64,000 bases of DNA from Burhinus oedicnemus (GCA_008921705.1 VFFE01009205.1:2850229-2914228), one strand, 5' to 3'; positions 11,882 through 24,841 are shown, counted from the first letter of the stretch. Made by a program: numbers and translations. Notes: generated by a model not told the origin, from the letters alone.

Positions 11882-14500
11882 GTAAGTATCTTCAGGAGTT
11901 GTTTCTTTCTTGTAATTTTAATATATCAAGTAGTCTTATTTTGTTGTGTGATATCACTACTATGCACCTATAGGAAAAGAGGTATTGCTCTTTCTTAGGG
12001 GTCAACACTCTGGATCTAATCCAGATTTCTTAACAGAACACCTCTGTTAATGGAAATGGTACGAGTCATACTTAAAGTCAAGTTTATACATGTTTTCATT
12101 ATTGTAGCCCTCAAAATGCTTCATGTTTATTCAGGATCGGTTCTTTCCTAGTGATATTGGAAGTAGCATGGTTCCCAAAAACGTCTTTTAGCATTTCTTT
12201 TCTGAGTACCTATGAGACACTGAAATGTTTTCTGTTGAGTTGACTTAGATTTTGTGTCTTATAGGTCCTGATCCCTCAACTGAAATATTTAATAGGCAAA
12301 TGTCTGGGAGGGGTGGTTTTTTAAACGAAGTGTTAATGAAATGTGTATAGCCTAGAACAAAGTGTAATCTTGCTGGAGTCAGTAGGAATCCCAGTCTGAC
12401 CTGGGGCTCTTTAAAAAAATTTTCAATGTAAAGCACCCTGAGAGCAAGGCCAAGCTTAAAGCGGATTAACGTAGGCCCATCCCCTGAGATAAAACTTTGT
12501 CATAACTGATTTTGTTTCCCTGGATGCAAACTCTCAATTACCATCTGATGGTGAACCATCTTCTGGAACATGACGACAGTTTCATTGTGGGACACTCAGT
12601 CCAGGTGGAATTTCTCCAACTTGCTGGAGTTAAATTGTTGCCAGGTTTGTGTCCTGTATATCAATAGAGGAAAGAGATAGTCCTTCTGGAGACTTGACTC
12701 TCAAAAAGGGTTTTTAAACAAATGGCATTTCTGAGAAATTGAGCAAAATGTTTCAAGATAAAAGAATGTTAAATATAGCTAGAAATAAGAAAGCCATATG
12801 TTCGAAGCATATCAGCTTTGAAACTGTGCACTTAACCCTGGGACTCAACAAGATTCCACATTTTAAATAAAAATTTTAACTTCCTGGAAAGATAAAGTTC
12901 ATTCATCTTGAGGGTAGCCTAGAAAGAAAAGAAGGAAAGTATAATCCATGGAGAAGCCTTTCACTAAGATAAGCATCTTTGACATTAGGAAAAAAAGGAA
13001 TATAACATGTAAAAATAAGATGGGTCATATCCCTTCCTAAAGTAGTCTGTTGTTACATTTGTACATCAAAGTAGGAGTAAGGTTATTTTCTGAATGGATT
13101 TTTTGGCTAACAAGTACATTATCTTGCAAAACTGTTGCCAGATACATAAAATCTTAGTTCAATTGGATAGAAATGCACTATTTTAGCACTCCTATTTGAA
13201 ACATTATACAGAGCGCAGGCTGTTCTAAGTTGGATGCAAAGGTTACATAAATATACCCGTTAGAAATTTTGTCCACTAGAAGGAGTTTATTTCATTGCTT
13301 CTAAATGATACTGATAAATGTAAGCATTTGTGTGTAATACAGTATGCATGTGTTTGTGCAACAGTCATCTACATTAAATTGAATTGATTTTATTTCTTAC
13401 ACAAACTGAGCTTTCATCCTGGAGTAAGTTTTCCAGTAACACAAGGGCAGATCAGGAAATGTGTAAAATGGATCAGTGCCCAAAACACTAAGTTATACAT
13501 CTATTCTTGGAAAAACATGAGGACATATTGTCTTAAAAAGAAATGCATAAATTACAGAAGAACACAAGTTCATTTGAACTGCATATTGAGCTCCCCTGTC
13601 TACACAAATCCTCATCACATTACGAACTGCAGCATGTAGGTTCTTTTTTGAAGGTAGCTACCTAAATATGCATACACAGACAAAATTGAATTTCACTTAG
13701 TTATCTGAGCATGCGGGCATATTTATTTTACTATGAAGTCAGCTTTGGCTTTTTGTAATATCATATTTTTATATTAATTTATAGAAGTATTACCCCACAA
13801 GGAAAAAACAGGAATGTGAAATCAAGTGAAGTTATTTTTTAGTTTTATTTCAAACAGATTGAAATGAAGCTTTGGAAAGTCTGAAATACTACACAACCTG
13901 ATAATTTTCTAGATAGAACTTACTCAAAACTATGTCAGATGAAAGTCATCCATGAAAAAAGTTTCAACTTACTGAATGACTGTTGTCTCGAATATAAAGT
14001 AGACTGCCTAGACTTCATTAACATGTATTACAGAATATATGAGGATCTGTTTGAATGGTAAACTTCACTGTTGCTCCTTTTGCTTTTCTCCATCATTGCA
14101 CTGTGTCAAACAGACATTTAAATTTTTTCTACAGCTAAAAAGTACAATCAACAATCTCATTAAAAACATAATGCAAAAATAGAAAGTGAGGATATGTAAC
14201 CCTATACTCAATTAAGTGACAAAATAACAATTTAAAAACTAATGACAATTCTGCAGCACCATTGAGACATTAACACTGTATATCAGAAGAAAACCACCCA
14301 AACCAGATGCAGAGCATCAAGAACCTGGTCACACTCTTTCTGCAGGAGCATTCCCTTCTGTGTGTAGACATAGCATAGACAGTTTGCCAGAGACACATGG
14401 AGTGAGGTAGTAAATATATATACACTACCAGTAGATTTTCACACTTTTAGTGCTTATGCAGACTGAGGAACTGCTTCTTTTACATAAGCAAAATAGACAA
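11882..14500. other. AT-rich noncoding sequence
   Basis: No gene, RNA gene or recognisable repeat family is seen. If 11796-11881 is an exon, this is the start of the following intron. The noted frames are at most 63 codons and show no recognisable features. Confidence 0.6.
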
Positions 14501-15180
14501 AAGTTTTCAGATGAAACTTGTCTGTTTGTAAACTGGATTATATAACATAATTGCTTCCGATAGCAAGGGACTGGGCTCTATGTGGAGCAAGTACCTTGTG
14601 GTGCTGCATCTCAGGCCCTGTGTTCCTGTGAATCCTCTTGGGTCCATTTGGGTTCTATCAGTGCCTGTTTCCGTCTCCTGTCCTTGCAAACTCCCAGCTT
14701 CTCTGCACCTCTGAAGACCTTTCAAGACCAGTGAGAGCCATTGGAATAGAGTAGCCAGAAAGTGCTCAGCTTCCCTAGGGATTTTACTGATTTTCATAGA
14801 GACCTCAATTAATAGCGTCATAGGTCTCGGTAGGTTGACAGAATAGGGTGTTCCTTCTTCAGCGGAGCTTTCTTGCATTCAAGAGGCATCAGTTCTTGTC
14901 ATTTTGGACTGTTCACATACACAAATGCTTTGCAAGTTGAAGTCGAACAAGTCTCATTGGCTGTGTCTAAACTTGAAAGCAAGTGCCCCCATGATGTACG
15001 CTGAAGTCCTGACCTGTTGACCGTCCAATCTGTGATAGCACCACAGCTCGCTCTGCTCAAATGCCTAGGTCATCTTCTAGTGGGAGCACCGGAAGTATGT
15101 GTAGCCAGACTCAGCCCCTGAGAAATGCTTTTGGCTTCCAGCCCTTTAGATGTACCCAGGTAAAACCTGTTGAATTGACA
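14501..15180. other. Mixed-composition patch, possibly decayed old repeat
   Basis: This stretch is richer in G and C than its neighbours. On the minus strand, 14507-14878 is open for 123 codons without a recognisable domain. Parts of it, around 14780-14830, vaguely recall old amniote interspersed repeats with short TTCAATGG-type dyads, but the match is too poor to name. I do not call a gene because there is no family resemblance and no clear splice or promoter context. Confidence 0.3.
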
Positions 15181-17340
15181 TTCCTTATTTCAAAGAACTT
15201 AACAGCCAAACTGGTGTCATATTAACTGTGCCTTCATACATGCCAGTCTGACAGCCTTCTAGAAATCCAGTCTGCCTTTTCCCTTTTGTACTGGACATCT
15301 CATAAAGCCTAGTAAAATTGCAGTCATGGTGGAAAAAATGCACATGGCGCCATTCACAACAGTCTCTGAGAAACAAGGAAAATTTAAGGAATTACGGGTA
15401 CAACAATCCCCGGTAAAACCTGCCCAGCTACTTAGTATCATAAATGCACCATGATCATCATGTACATTAAAAGAGGTGAACTCACATTTGATTTTCTTAT
15501 TAAGAGCAAAAGTAATATTTTTTATTAATGTTCTAAGGCATTGGTTTCAAACTGTTGGATAATCACTGTTTGAATAAATACAACGTGTTTACACATGCTT
15601 TCTCTAGAGGTTGCCCTACCTTGTGATGACTGAGTCTAGCCCTGTTTAACTACTTTGACAAGATTCTTGCCTGCAGTAACATTTTTAATTAGCATTCTTG
15701 TTTGTTTACGTCTAGAGATTGAGGGGGAAAATAACTAAAAGCTTTGGAACAACTATTGAGTCTGCACTTGCTCTAAGATGGAAGAAAATAATTTTTAGTA
15801 TATGTTTAAAATTATATAACAGGTTTCAGATGTTGGTTCAGATTACTATTAAAATGGCCTTCAAATCTGGGAGTGTTTCTTGCTGGTTTTGTCCTTTTAA
15901 AAATTTCCACTGTGCTTTTTTTTCATCTTTAATTAAATTTCAATTCATTTTATACTACTAATTAAAGTATTTACAGCAAGAAATTCTATCCATTTGCAAA
16001 AGTGCAATAAATTGTAACATTTTCACAAACAAGCAAACTTTTGAGAAGTTTTGCAAAGTCTTTATCCCGTATTTGTAAAACATTGAAGAGTAGATCATCA
16101 GCTGGTATAAGTCACCGTCATTCACTGGAGTCAGAAGAGCAATTCTGATTTACAACAGTTTAGAATTTGGCCAATAATCTAATTAATATAATCAAAACCA
16201 TGTACAGACACCAGAATAAACAATACCAAACAGTAAGGCAAGTAACCTATCTTACAATGAAAATAAAATTAATGTCCCAGGCTTCTTAAATCACTGTTTC
16301 ATTACACAGCTTTGCTTTCTATCAGCTTTGATCTCCTTCATTTCATTAGAGCAAACTTCTCATTAGAGGCATGAATTTCTTCCTATGAAATTGATCTCAC
16401 ATTCAGCACTGATATCTAGTGACTTTTTCCAGTTTCAGCTTTAGTCTTTTTATACAGTACTTTAAAAAAAAAAATCCAAACACAAATTATTACATCATAA
16501 GTAGAAGAACATATGGCATGTCCAAAAGTGAGTACACAGTAAATATGTTTCTAATAAATACTTTGGTGCTGAGTAAATTACAGAAGAGAGAAGACAATAA
16601 AGTACCATTCTGCTCTTAATTCTTTTTCTTAGCATGGTAGCAGTTATTAAATTAGTTTAATCGTAGCCAAGGAGTTGAGGTGCAGTAGCACGGCTTATTA
16701 CACTAGCCATTATCATCTCACTGTTACCTTGGGTTTTCCTCATCTGTTTTGTATTCACCTTATCTCTCAGATGCATAGCTTGTAAGCTTTCTTCTTCTCT
16801 ATAAAAAATGGATGTATTTTGCATGTCACAACTGGACCTTGATATATGATTCTGGCCTTCAAGTTTTGTCAAAAATAAATACTGATTATAATAATTTCAG
16901 AGCAATGGACAAAACTCATTTAGCCGCAGGATAGAACCTTGTGCAAAAATGTTACTTTGTTTAGCTCGCATTGGTTCATAGACATATAGAGAGACAGAGG
17001 AGGTAAAACTTCGAAGGATATGCCCCCTGCATATCAATTTTAGCAATTGTTGTACCCAAAGTTAATTCCACAGAGTTAGTGCATTTTTTTCATGAAGTAT
17101 ACCAGTTTATTTTTGGTATTCGTGCGTACTGAGTATTTGGACAAATCAGGACATTTTCAGAGGGCTTCCTTCTCTGTAATAAAAGTAATGGAAGGCCTGC
17201 ATTTTGGACCTAATGAAGTTTGTATTTAGGGGGGAATTGTTACATCTGTAGGCTGGACAAGTGGGGCTTCTGCAAATACACTGTCCCATTAGAGCTTTCT
17301 AATTAAAGATCAGCTGCAGGAAACAGTAAATTTAAAATAG
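15181..17340. other. AT-rich noncoding sequence with one old repeat
   Basis: No gene is recognised. Frames of up to 80 codons occur on both strands and look like chance. An ancient palindromic repeat relic lies at 16097-16171, described separately. Confidence 0.55.
16097..16171. repeat. Ancient amniote palindromic repeat relic
   Basis: The segment starts with ATCAGCTGGTATAAGTCA and ends with CTGATTTACAACAG...AATTTGGCC. It is an imperfect dyad like the old repeat common in turtle, crocodile and bird genomes, whose arms read roughly 'GGTGTAAATCAGC...GCTGATTTACACC...GATCTGGCC'. I recall this pattern but not its database name. A related relic lies at 46113-46180. Confidence 0.45.
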
Positions 17341-18070
17341 TGATGACAATATTAAAACTTCCTGAGGAAGAAGGAGACTATTGAAGATAAGGAGGCAAAT
17401 ATCCTATTAGAAGAAATAGAAATAAATGCTCTATGGTGACTCTGAAGCATTGTGCAAGTATTCACAGTAGGCTATAGATGAGAATATGAAAAAGATGAGT
17501 GTTATAACATCAAGGGGTATGAATGACAAACAGATGCTAAACAGACAAATGAGCTATGGCTGAAGGAGGCCAGTGCTGTTGTATGCTGAGGGAAGAGAGA
17601 GGAGAGGAAGAGGTGGATAAAAAAAAATATAGCCCCAGAGAAAACTGAAAACCATGCTGAGAAGTAGTCTGGAGAAGATCACAGGAAACAGCTTATGGAA
17701 TTAAAAACATTTGGGAAATTACAGCACTTAGGAGGAATTAAATATAAGAAAGTAATGGTCATCTATGAAAACAGAAACTTCAAAAAGGAAGGGACTGCAG
17801 CACAGAACCTGGAGGAGAAGAGCTAGAAAATCAGTAGATATGATCTCAGCATGAATAAAGAGAGACATGTTAAGGACCCTATGCAATGTATCAGTCTCTA
17901 GAAAGATCTTTTATGAAGAGTTAACAATAGACTTTGGCAACCGAGAGCAAGGAAATGTCTCAGAGAGAGAAATATCTGACTGAAGTGATAGTCTTACATC
18001 AGTCCCATCATGACTGGGAAGAATGTGTATCAGATATAAATAGCATCTTATTTCAAGTGGATATAACTTG
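17341..18070 (+). other. Purine-biased tract of about 0.7 kb
   Basis: The plus strand is conspicuously rich in A and G for several hundred bases, for example around 17580-17620 and 17780-17840, and pyrimidine runs are rare. Both flanks are more balanced. No frame stays open; the longest is 64 codons at 17934-18128. Such skew can mark a decayed A-rich mobile element or processed transcript, a transcribed strand, or a triplex-prone tract. I could not assign a family. Confidence 0.4.
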
Positions 18071-18669
18071 CTTTTCACTGATACTCCTTACTGATAATTT
18101 GTTAAAGATGCTGAGATTATATCGATAAATATTAGCATAATTTACAAAGCAATGTAAAATTTCATTGGAAGCAGAAGCACTAAAATAGTGCAAATGTATT
18201 TTTTATTTTCCTGATGAATTAACCATATTGAAAGTATTATTTTCAGACTTTGGTTATCCATGTCAGCTAGTGGAAATATTTGTCAAGTATTCAGGTTTAA
18301 GAAATGGACACAAGCATAGATAAGAAGATGAGTTCATAGTGAGAACAGATGCTACAAAGACAAAAGATATCTTCAAAAACTGTATATGGCCTAATCCCAC
18401 AGCCATTTTCTGTACATATTCAGAGTCTAACTTTTAAAAGTGGTTAACAGTTGTTCTGCTCAGCAGCGCAACATGTGGCTGATTTAGGAGCTGCACACTT
18501 AATGCTCACCTCCCTGCTTATGCCAGTCAGGTATCTTTTTCCGTGTGCTTGCCAAGTCACTTGTGTACCTAAGATGACATGAAGTTGCATGGGAGACCAA
18601 GTTTCATGTCGTTTCCTTTGTGCGAATATTTCTGAGGTGCAGACTGTAGGAATTAAAAATTAAAATCTC
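18071..18669. other. Noncoding sequence before CR1 copy
   Basis: No gene or repeat is recognised. The word AGGAATTA at 18648-18655 recurs just after the CR1 copy at 19503-19510 and might be a remnant of a target-site duplication, though 8-base matches also arise by chance. Confidence 0.5.
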
Positions 18670-19496
18670 ATTGAATCTGGACAGACTGGATCGATGGGCT
18701 GAAGCCAACTGCATGAGGTTTAACAAAGCCAAGTGCCAGGTCCTGCACTTTGGTCACAACCCCAGGCAACACTGCAGGCTTGGGGAGGAGTTGCTGGGAA
18801 GCTGCCTGGCAGAAAGGGATCTGGGGGTCCTGGTGGACAGCCGGCTGAACGTGAGCCAGCAGTGCACCCAGGTAGCCAAGAAGGCCAACAGTGTCTTGGC
18901 CTGTATCAGGAATAGTGTGGCCAGCAGGAGTAGGGAAAGTGATAGTGCCCCTGTACTCAGCGCTGGTGAGGCCGCAGCTTGAGTCCTGTGTCCAGTTTTG
19001 GGTGCCACAGTACAGGAGGGACATTGAGGTGCTGGAGCATGTCCAGAGAAGGGCAACAAAGCTGATGAGGGGTCTGGAGAACATGTCTTATGAGGAACAG
19101 CTGAAGGAACTAGGATTGTTTAGTCTGGAGAAGAGAAGGCTGAGGGGAGACCTTATTGCTCTCTACAACTACCTGAAAGGAGGTTGTAGTGAGATGGGAG
19201 CTGGTCTCTTCTCCCAAGTAACTAGCGATAGGACAAGAGGAAACGGGTTCAAGTTGCGCCAGGGGAGGTTTAGGCTGGACATTAGGAAAAAATTTTTCGC
19301 TGGAAGAGTTATCAAACATTGGAAGAGGCTGCCCAGGGAGGTGGTTGAGTCACCATCCCTAAATGTGTTTAAAAGTCATGTGGATGTGGTGCTGAGAGAC
19401 ATGGTTCAGTGGCAGACCTGGTAGAGTAGGGTCAATGGTTGGACTGGATGATCTTAAAGGTCTTTTCCAACCTAAACGATTCTATGGTTCTGTGAA
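18670..19496 (+). mobile_element. CR1 LINE retrotransposon, 5'-truncated
   Basis: This is an 827-bp 3' fragment of a CR1 non-LTR retrotransposon. It begins inside the C-terminal part of the reverse-transcriptase ORF and runs through the characteristic 3' UTR (GGATGATCTTAAAGGTCTTTTCCAACC near 19445-19471). It ends in CR1-type octamers (ATTCTATG then GTTCTGTG), which replace a poly-A tail in this family. 5' truncation is normal for CR1 because reverse transcription starts at the RNA 3' end and usually stops early. It is the longest and best preserved mobile element in the window. Confidence 0.96.
18671..19424 (+). pseudogene. CR1 reverse transcriptase C-terminal relic, frameshifted
   Basis: Two overlapping frames together cover the C-terminal region of the CR1 ORF2 polyprotein, downstream of the catalytic reverse-transcriptase motifs. 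The first frame (from 18671) contains [29 protein letters not shown] and ASRSRE. The second frame (to a TAG at 19422-19424) contains [51 protein letters not shown] and [13 protein letters not shown]. The switch falls near 18925-18935, where the sequence appears to carry one extra base (GGGAAAGTGA). The N-terminal endonuclease and the polymerase active site are absent, so the copy is inactive. Confidence 0.9.
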
Positions 19497-22400
19497 TTGG
19501 ACAGGAATTAGGCACCTCAGTACCTTTGTAGATCTTGGCCTAGCCCAGAATTTCATGAAGAGGCTTTAGGACAGTCACTGTTTAATACCATGCCTTCTTC
19601 CACCATTGATATGGTGCCCAATTTTAAGTGCTTTGTTATCCGACTAGAACTTGCTTGTTGATTTGTTAAAAGATTTGTGAGACATGATCTAAAACCTGGT
19701 TAGGCTAATGTAGGGTAGCCTCAGGAGAAGACAATTTTTCCGTCCAAAATTATCCAGAGGGTGGAAAAAGTAGGTTAAAATGACTTCAGGTATGAGTTCC
19801 AGCTCCTTCATATGCTGAGCAAAAGAGGTGAAACCCATAGGGGAAAAGGAGGAGTGACCAGCTGTGCTTGGAGAATGCAAGTTTGTTCAAACCGTGGGGG
19901 TGTAGGGGAAAGAATGCTTTAATTGTGGGTTCTGTGAATGACAGTCCAAGTGTCCCCAAGAGCAGAACTTCGAATTTCTACTGAAAATTCTTGTTGAGCA
20001 TGTGTGTTTGATCTTCTACATGCCTCTGAGGTTGGTTGCCAAGAGAGAGCTTTTGAACTTTTGGGTTTGTGCTTTCTTGCCTGAGACTACATATAGGTCT
20101 TACCGTAACAGCTTGTTTTAAAGTTACAAAAATCACTAAATGCTCCTGTAATCATAGTTATGGTCATATTTTTAGATGGTTTTGCAAAATGGCTTTGTAA
20201 ACTGAGCACCAGTGTGAAATACATGCATGAATTCAAGAAATGTAACAAACTTCACAGTAATGAGAAAATTTGGGGAAAAAATAGAAAATCACATGAGCTA
20301 CTTGATTCTCATCAGCTTCCAATTTAGAAAGAGGAGATGCATTAAGTTAGTCAAGGAGACTGTTACCATAATTGATTTGAAGCTGACCCTAAACGTACTG
20401 TTGCTACAGTAAACTTGGAGTTTGGAAATGTGTATTAAATGCAGTCTACAAGTGGAGATAGTAGGATGAGAATATGAAAGAGAGAAGAAATCAGAGTCAA
20501 AGGCTACTCTGAATTCCATATGGCAGCAACAAGTGCAAGGCAAGCTAAGCTTACCTTGCACGACAGAAGTCTCAAGTATAGAATGCCAAGTTAGAGCCAA
20601 AAAATAACATTTCTTCCTCATCCACTTTAGTAGAAGTTTAGTAACTGTGCAGCTGGAGAGACAAGAGGAAACAAAACAGCAAAATTCTCAGAAAATTTAA
20701 AGATAGGATACATGCGTGCTAATCAGCCAATGTTTATATCCTCCTCCTTTATTTTTCCCTGACCACTTTCCCAAATTAGAAGGGTACCCAGCTCTCTCCT
20801 AATTCCCCTTCAGGGTTCTGGTAGCAGCAGTATTCAAAGGAGAGGTATAACCTCTTTCGTTAGAAGTTCAGCCAGCTTTAGTGCAGGTAGAGCCCTTGCA
20901 AAGCAGCATCTGCCTACCCTAAGGAAGCTGAAGGTTGTTTTGCTCCCAGAAGAACGTGCTGGTCCACCTTATGTTTCTTCAGTGTTTTTCTTAAACCGTT
21001 ACTACTTGCAACTTTGCTTCTGGGTAATAAGAGCTCATTATAGTACTTTTGCCCTGATAATTCGGAAACCTGAAATGAAGATAACTTGGGCTCTCAAATT
21101 TCTACTGGTTGTGCTGAGCTTGTGGCTCTTTTTTCATTCTTAAAGATATCCTCAAGTCAGCAATACTTAACCAAAATACTCTATGTGTTCCAGTTTTGGG
21201 AGACCTAAAAGTCATCTTGACCTAAAGCTCTAGAACTGTGAACACTCTTATCTCTGGTTAACCTGCAAAAACATCAGATATTTCTAGGCAGAGAATACGA
21301 GGCTACATGGGCCAGCAAGATGACAAATGGTATAATATGTTAATTGCATCAGCATAATACAGTACTGTTTGGTTCCTAGGTAGCCTTTTTCATTCTGAGT
21401 GCCTCAGGATGTACTCCAAATTTTTATGCAACATGCAGTTTAATTCTGTATTGATAATAATGAAAATATTTTTTTTACAAATTTTACAGAAAGGTTCACA
21501 TGATCTGTACACTGAAGTGCTGCTAAGTAGAAAAGAGGTAAAGAATGAGGATTTCTAAGCCTTTCAAATGAGGCTTGTTTTGATAACTGCATCTAGTTAT
21601 GCTGTTGTTCTGTATGGATTTCATATTATTTAAATACTCCGTGGTGATGGATTCTGTGCATGTGATACAGTAGTGCTTCTAAAAGTAGTTGTCATTGTGA
21701 TCCATTAAAATATAGCTAATGCAATATCTGTGCTATAAAGTCTGGGATTCATGAGACCACAAAAAAATTATTAAGATAATAATGTAAAAAATGGGGAAAA
21801 CCACATTATATAACATTTGATTTGATAAATTTTGTTCCATAAAATCAGTTTTTGAAGTAGAAATTTACTAGGTTGGTCATATAAGTGCCTGTCCTGCAAA
21901 AGTATATTTTCTCAAATTAAAAAGTGTCTTTCTTACAGAATTGGCTAGAAGTACCTTTTCTTATCTCTTATGGTTGCCAGTACTATGTAAATTCATAGCT
22001 CAGAGGAATGTTGTAATCTCACATAACGAGTTGTGTGATATATTGAGGCAGTTTTAACGTATTTTAGTTTGAGAGAGGATTCTATTACTTTTCCCAAATA
22101 TTATTTTGTTTCTTCAACGTTGTCATAAAACCTCATTCAGATAACATTAAATATCTTCTTTAAAGCTTACACCAGCACCAGACTGAGGGGATATGGATAC
22201 AAAGCAATCCTTAACTCACCCCTATTGTGTGGGAACAGAACAGGAGCTTCAAAGCTGCTGGGGGTCTTACATATCTCGTATGTGCTACAACAATGAAACA
22301 AATTATGAACAGGGCTTAAGGCTCAACTCTGAATTCTTGCCTTTGTGAGTTTGTGTCTCATGCATGTGAATAGGACCAGATGGATTATTTTCAAGTTTGA

Positions 22401-24299
22401 CACTGAGGCAGGGATAGCTCCTTTTTTGGTCTGGCACTTCTATTAAGTTTGCACAAGGAAATTGAGTAATATTAGGTGTTTTAATATATGAATTAATTTA
22501 TTTCAATAATAAAGTATTTATACTGATAAAAAACTAATCATAGATCTCACACAATGCAGTGCTATTCTATTCTGCTTTAAAGTACAGAAATATATAGAAA
22601 ATACAATTACGTTAATGTGCAGAATCTAAACCCACCCCAGTTTTAGGCTGTACTGAAGAACTGATTGTAAGGTCAAAGGTGCATATTTAAGGTTGTTTCA
22701 CAGAGAAATTCTCAAGTGGTAGCCAGTTTTGCAAAATGTTTCAAATGCACTGAATTGGCTGGCAAAATAAATTATATCATATGGCAAAAGATGTATAAGT
22801 TTTCACAGCCCTAGCACTGCAGTCCCACTAGTAATAGAGAGCCAGGTTACATTTGCTGCCATTGAGTCGAATCTGCTTTTGGACAACCTCCATGGGTTTA
22901 CTCTGAGAGGAAAATACTATTCAGTATAACAAGCTAAGCCTTTAGCTGTCCAGAAAACAAATGCTGTATTAAGTTTAATTGTTTTAGCTGCCTGCTGATG
23001 ATCTGAAAAAAATCTTTTAACAAACCAAGTATTCTTAGCTAGGCTGTTGCCTTGGCTATATGATCTTTCACCGTATAGCCGTATGAAAGTGCTGCAGTCA
23101 GAGTTTGAGTCCTTCATTCTTTAGGCAGGTAATGAAACACGGAAGCAATTTGTCTTTACCCTCCCATCTTAAATTTTGATTTGGTGACATTATCAGACTT
23201 CTAGAGATGAGCTGAATCTGTCTCTGCCAATACAGACGACTGAATAGAGCGAGAAGATGGCGTTACAAACAAAAGAGGTCAGTGATTATGGACCAAATCC
23301 TGCTTTGACTGAAGTGGCACAAATGCCATGAATAGTTGCAAATCACTGACAGTAAAGCCTAATAAAATGTCCTTTCTATTCATAAGGTTGTTCCCAGTTC
23401 ATATTTGTATTCTGTAAAGCAAACTTGAAAAATAGTTAGAATATAAATATATTTTATAGGAATGGCACACTTTTCAGACTACTGTGAAGGAAAACATGGT
23501 GTATGTAAAAGAACAACTGTTGGCATTCAATTAGGTATATATGTCATACAGGAATATGCATCTTGGCATAAGCATCAACAACTGGATGTTGTTCTCGTAA
23601 AAGTCAGGGGAAATCTTATCCCTGACTCAGGGCTCTGAGACTTTGAAATGCAAATTTCTTAGAGGGTAAAAAATCAGTGTGGATAACTTAACCCCTCCTC
23701 TTTCTGAAGTAGAAAGATCAAGCATCATGAGTTTTGTTATGAAGTTCATGCTTGAAATGTAGTAAGTGTGACTCTTAAAGTTACCGTAAGAGTTCTGCTA
23801 AGAAGTAGGTGCAGAATACCTGTTTATACCTCACTGGGCTGTGCTTTGCCGCCTTCCTGGCCATTCTTTCAGTGTGCTTTATGGCACATGTGTGGAACTG
23901 ACTTACAACCTTTCCGAATGCAAGGTTTGGACAGTGGGATGTTATTAACTAAATAATCAAATTCTTTTCAATTTTTAGTATAACTACTGCATTTCAGAAA
24001 AGCAGAGGAAAGCTCTTTTAGATTTGTTATAATTGCAGCTACATGGCAACGTTTTCTCAACTTGTTAATAAGGCTCTGCTTTTTTTTATTTTTTCTTACA
24101 AGTGAAACAAAATCACTGCCCTGTTGACAGAAAAAAATTCTTTGGTCTCAACGCTTTTGTATTCAAGAGGGAGGTTGGACTGTGCTCCAACAAACAGAAT
24201 TATTCGGCAAGTCATTTCCTTCAAGAAGTAATGTGTAACACCTTGTTTTGTTCTTTGGTTCAAAAGGCACTGTCACTGTTGTACACCAGTGTTTTTTAA
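19497..24299. other. AT-rich noncoding sequence
   Basis: No gene or RNA gene is recognised. Open frames of up to 107 codons (20298-20621, minus) lack recognisable features. A short old-repeat-like segment lies at 23290-23330. Confidence 0.55.
23290..23330. repeat. Possible ancient amniote repeat fragment
   Basis: The words GGACCAAATCCTGC and TTGACTGAAGTGGCA resemble the arms of an old sauropsid repeat whose core reads roughly 'GACCAAATCCTGC...TTGAAGTCAATGG'. Only about 40 bp survives, so the assignment is weak. Confidence 0.3.
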
Positions 24300-24485
24300 A
24301 AAAAGACTATAATTCATATGCAAACTAAGGGGGGATTCATGATTTCATAATAAAATGTTGAAACGCTTTGATCATGAGCTGGAAGGAGGTGTGAAACAGT
24401 GCTTCAGAAACAGACAGATATTTGTGTAATCAGCCTTTATGTATTGCCAGTTCAGAATAATAACATATAAAAAGCCCCAACTTAC

Positions 24486-24587
24486 CTCATCTGCCTGGTA
24501 CAGCCAAGGCATAAATAAAAGAGAACAATGGAATTACTATTACTCACTCACTGAGCCCCAGCTACATCACTGTATTCTTTATAATTG
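24486..24587 (-). other. Weak candidate noncoding exon on minus strand
   Basis: On the minus strand a pyrimidine tract ending in TTCTTGCCAG precedes a 102-bp block that ends GAG|GTAAGT, a strong donor. All three frames contain stops, so if it is transcribed it would be noncoding or untranslated. With so many possible pairs in 64 kb, chance is likely. Confidence 0.15.
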
Positions 24588-24672
24588 CTGGCAAGAAGAT
24601 TAATGTTTTGTTAAATATCAGAGTAAGGTCACAAGGGGGCTTGCAGGGCTGTCTAAACATCTAGGCTTTAAA

Positions 24673-24717
24673 TTCCTTCCTTCCTTCCTTTTTTTCCTTT
24701 TTAGATTTTTTTTTTAA
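24673..24717. repeat. TTCC microsatellite and pyrimidine-rich tract
   Basis: Four TTCC units are followed by T-rich sequence. This is a simple repeat with strong strand asymmetry and no other evident role. Confidence 0.8.
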
Positions 24718-24829
24718 TTTTAATTTCACGGAAATGAACTTGTAGCATTTCCTTTAATTATGGTGACTTCTACATTTTTGCATTTGAAAGGTGGCTTCCA
24801 TTTTTGACAATGCAAAAAATAAACAAAGG

Positions 24830-24841
24830 CAACAATTGTTG
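24830..24841. promoter_or_regulatory. 12-bp perfect dyad CAACAATTGTTG (SOX-dimer-like)
   Basis: The sequence is its own reverse complement and contains two opposed AACAAT half-sites overlapping at the centre. SOX proteins recognise AACAAT-type words, and some bind as dimers to inverted pairs. The overlap here is tighter than the usual spaced dimer sites, so binding is uncertain. Confidence 0.4.

Noticed and set aside
14507..14878. Open frame of 123 codons on the minus strand
   Set aside because: No recognisable domain or splice context. The sequence has a mixed composition that suggests an old repeat.
18668..19084. Minus-strand frame of 138 codons
   Set aside because: Antisense to the CR1 reverse-transcriptase relic.
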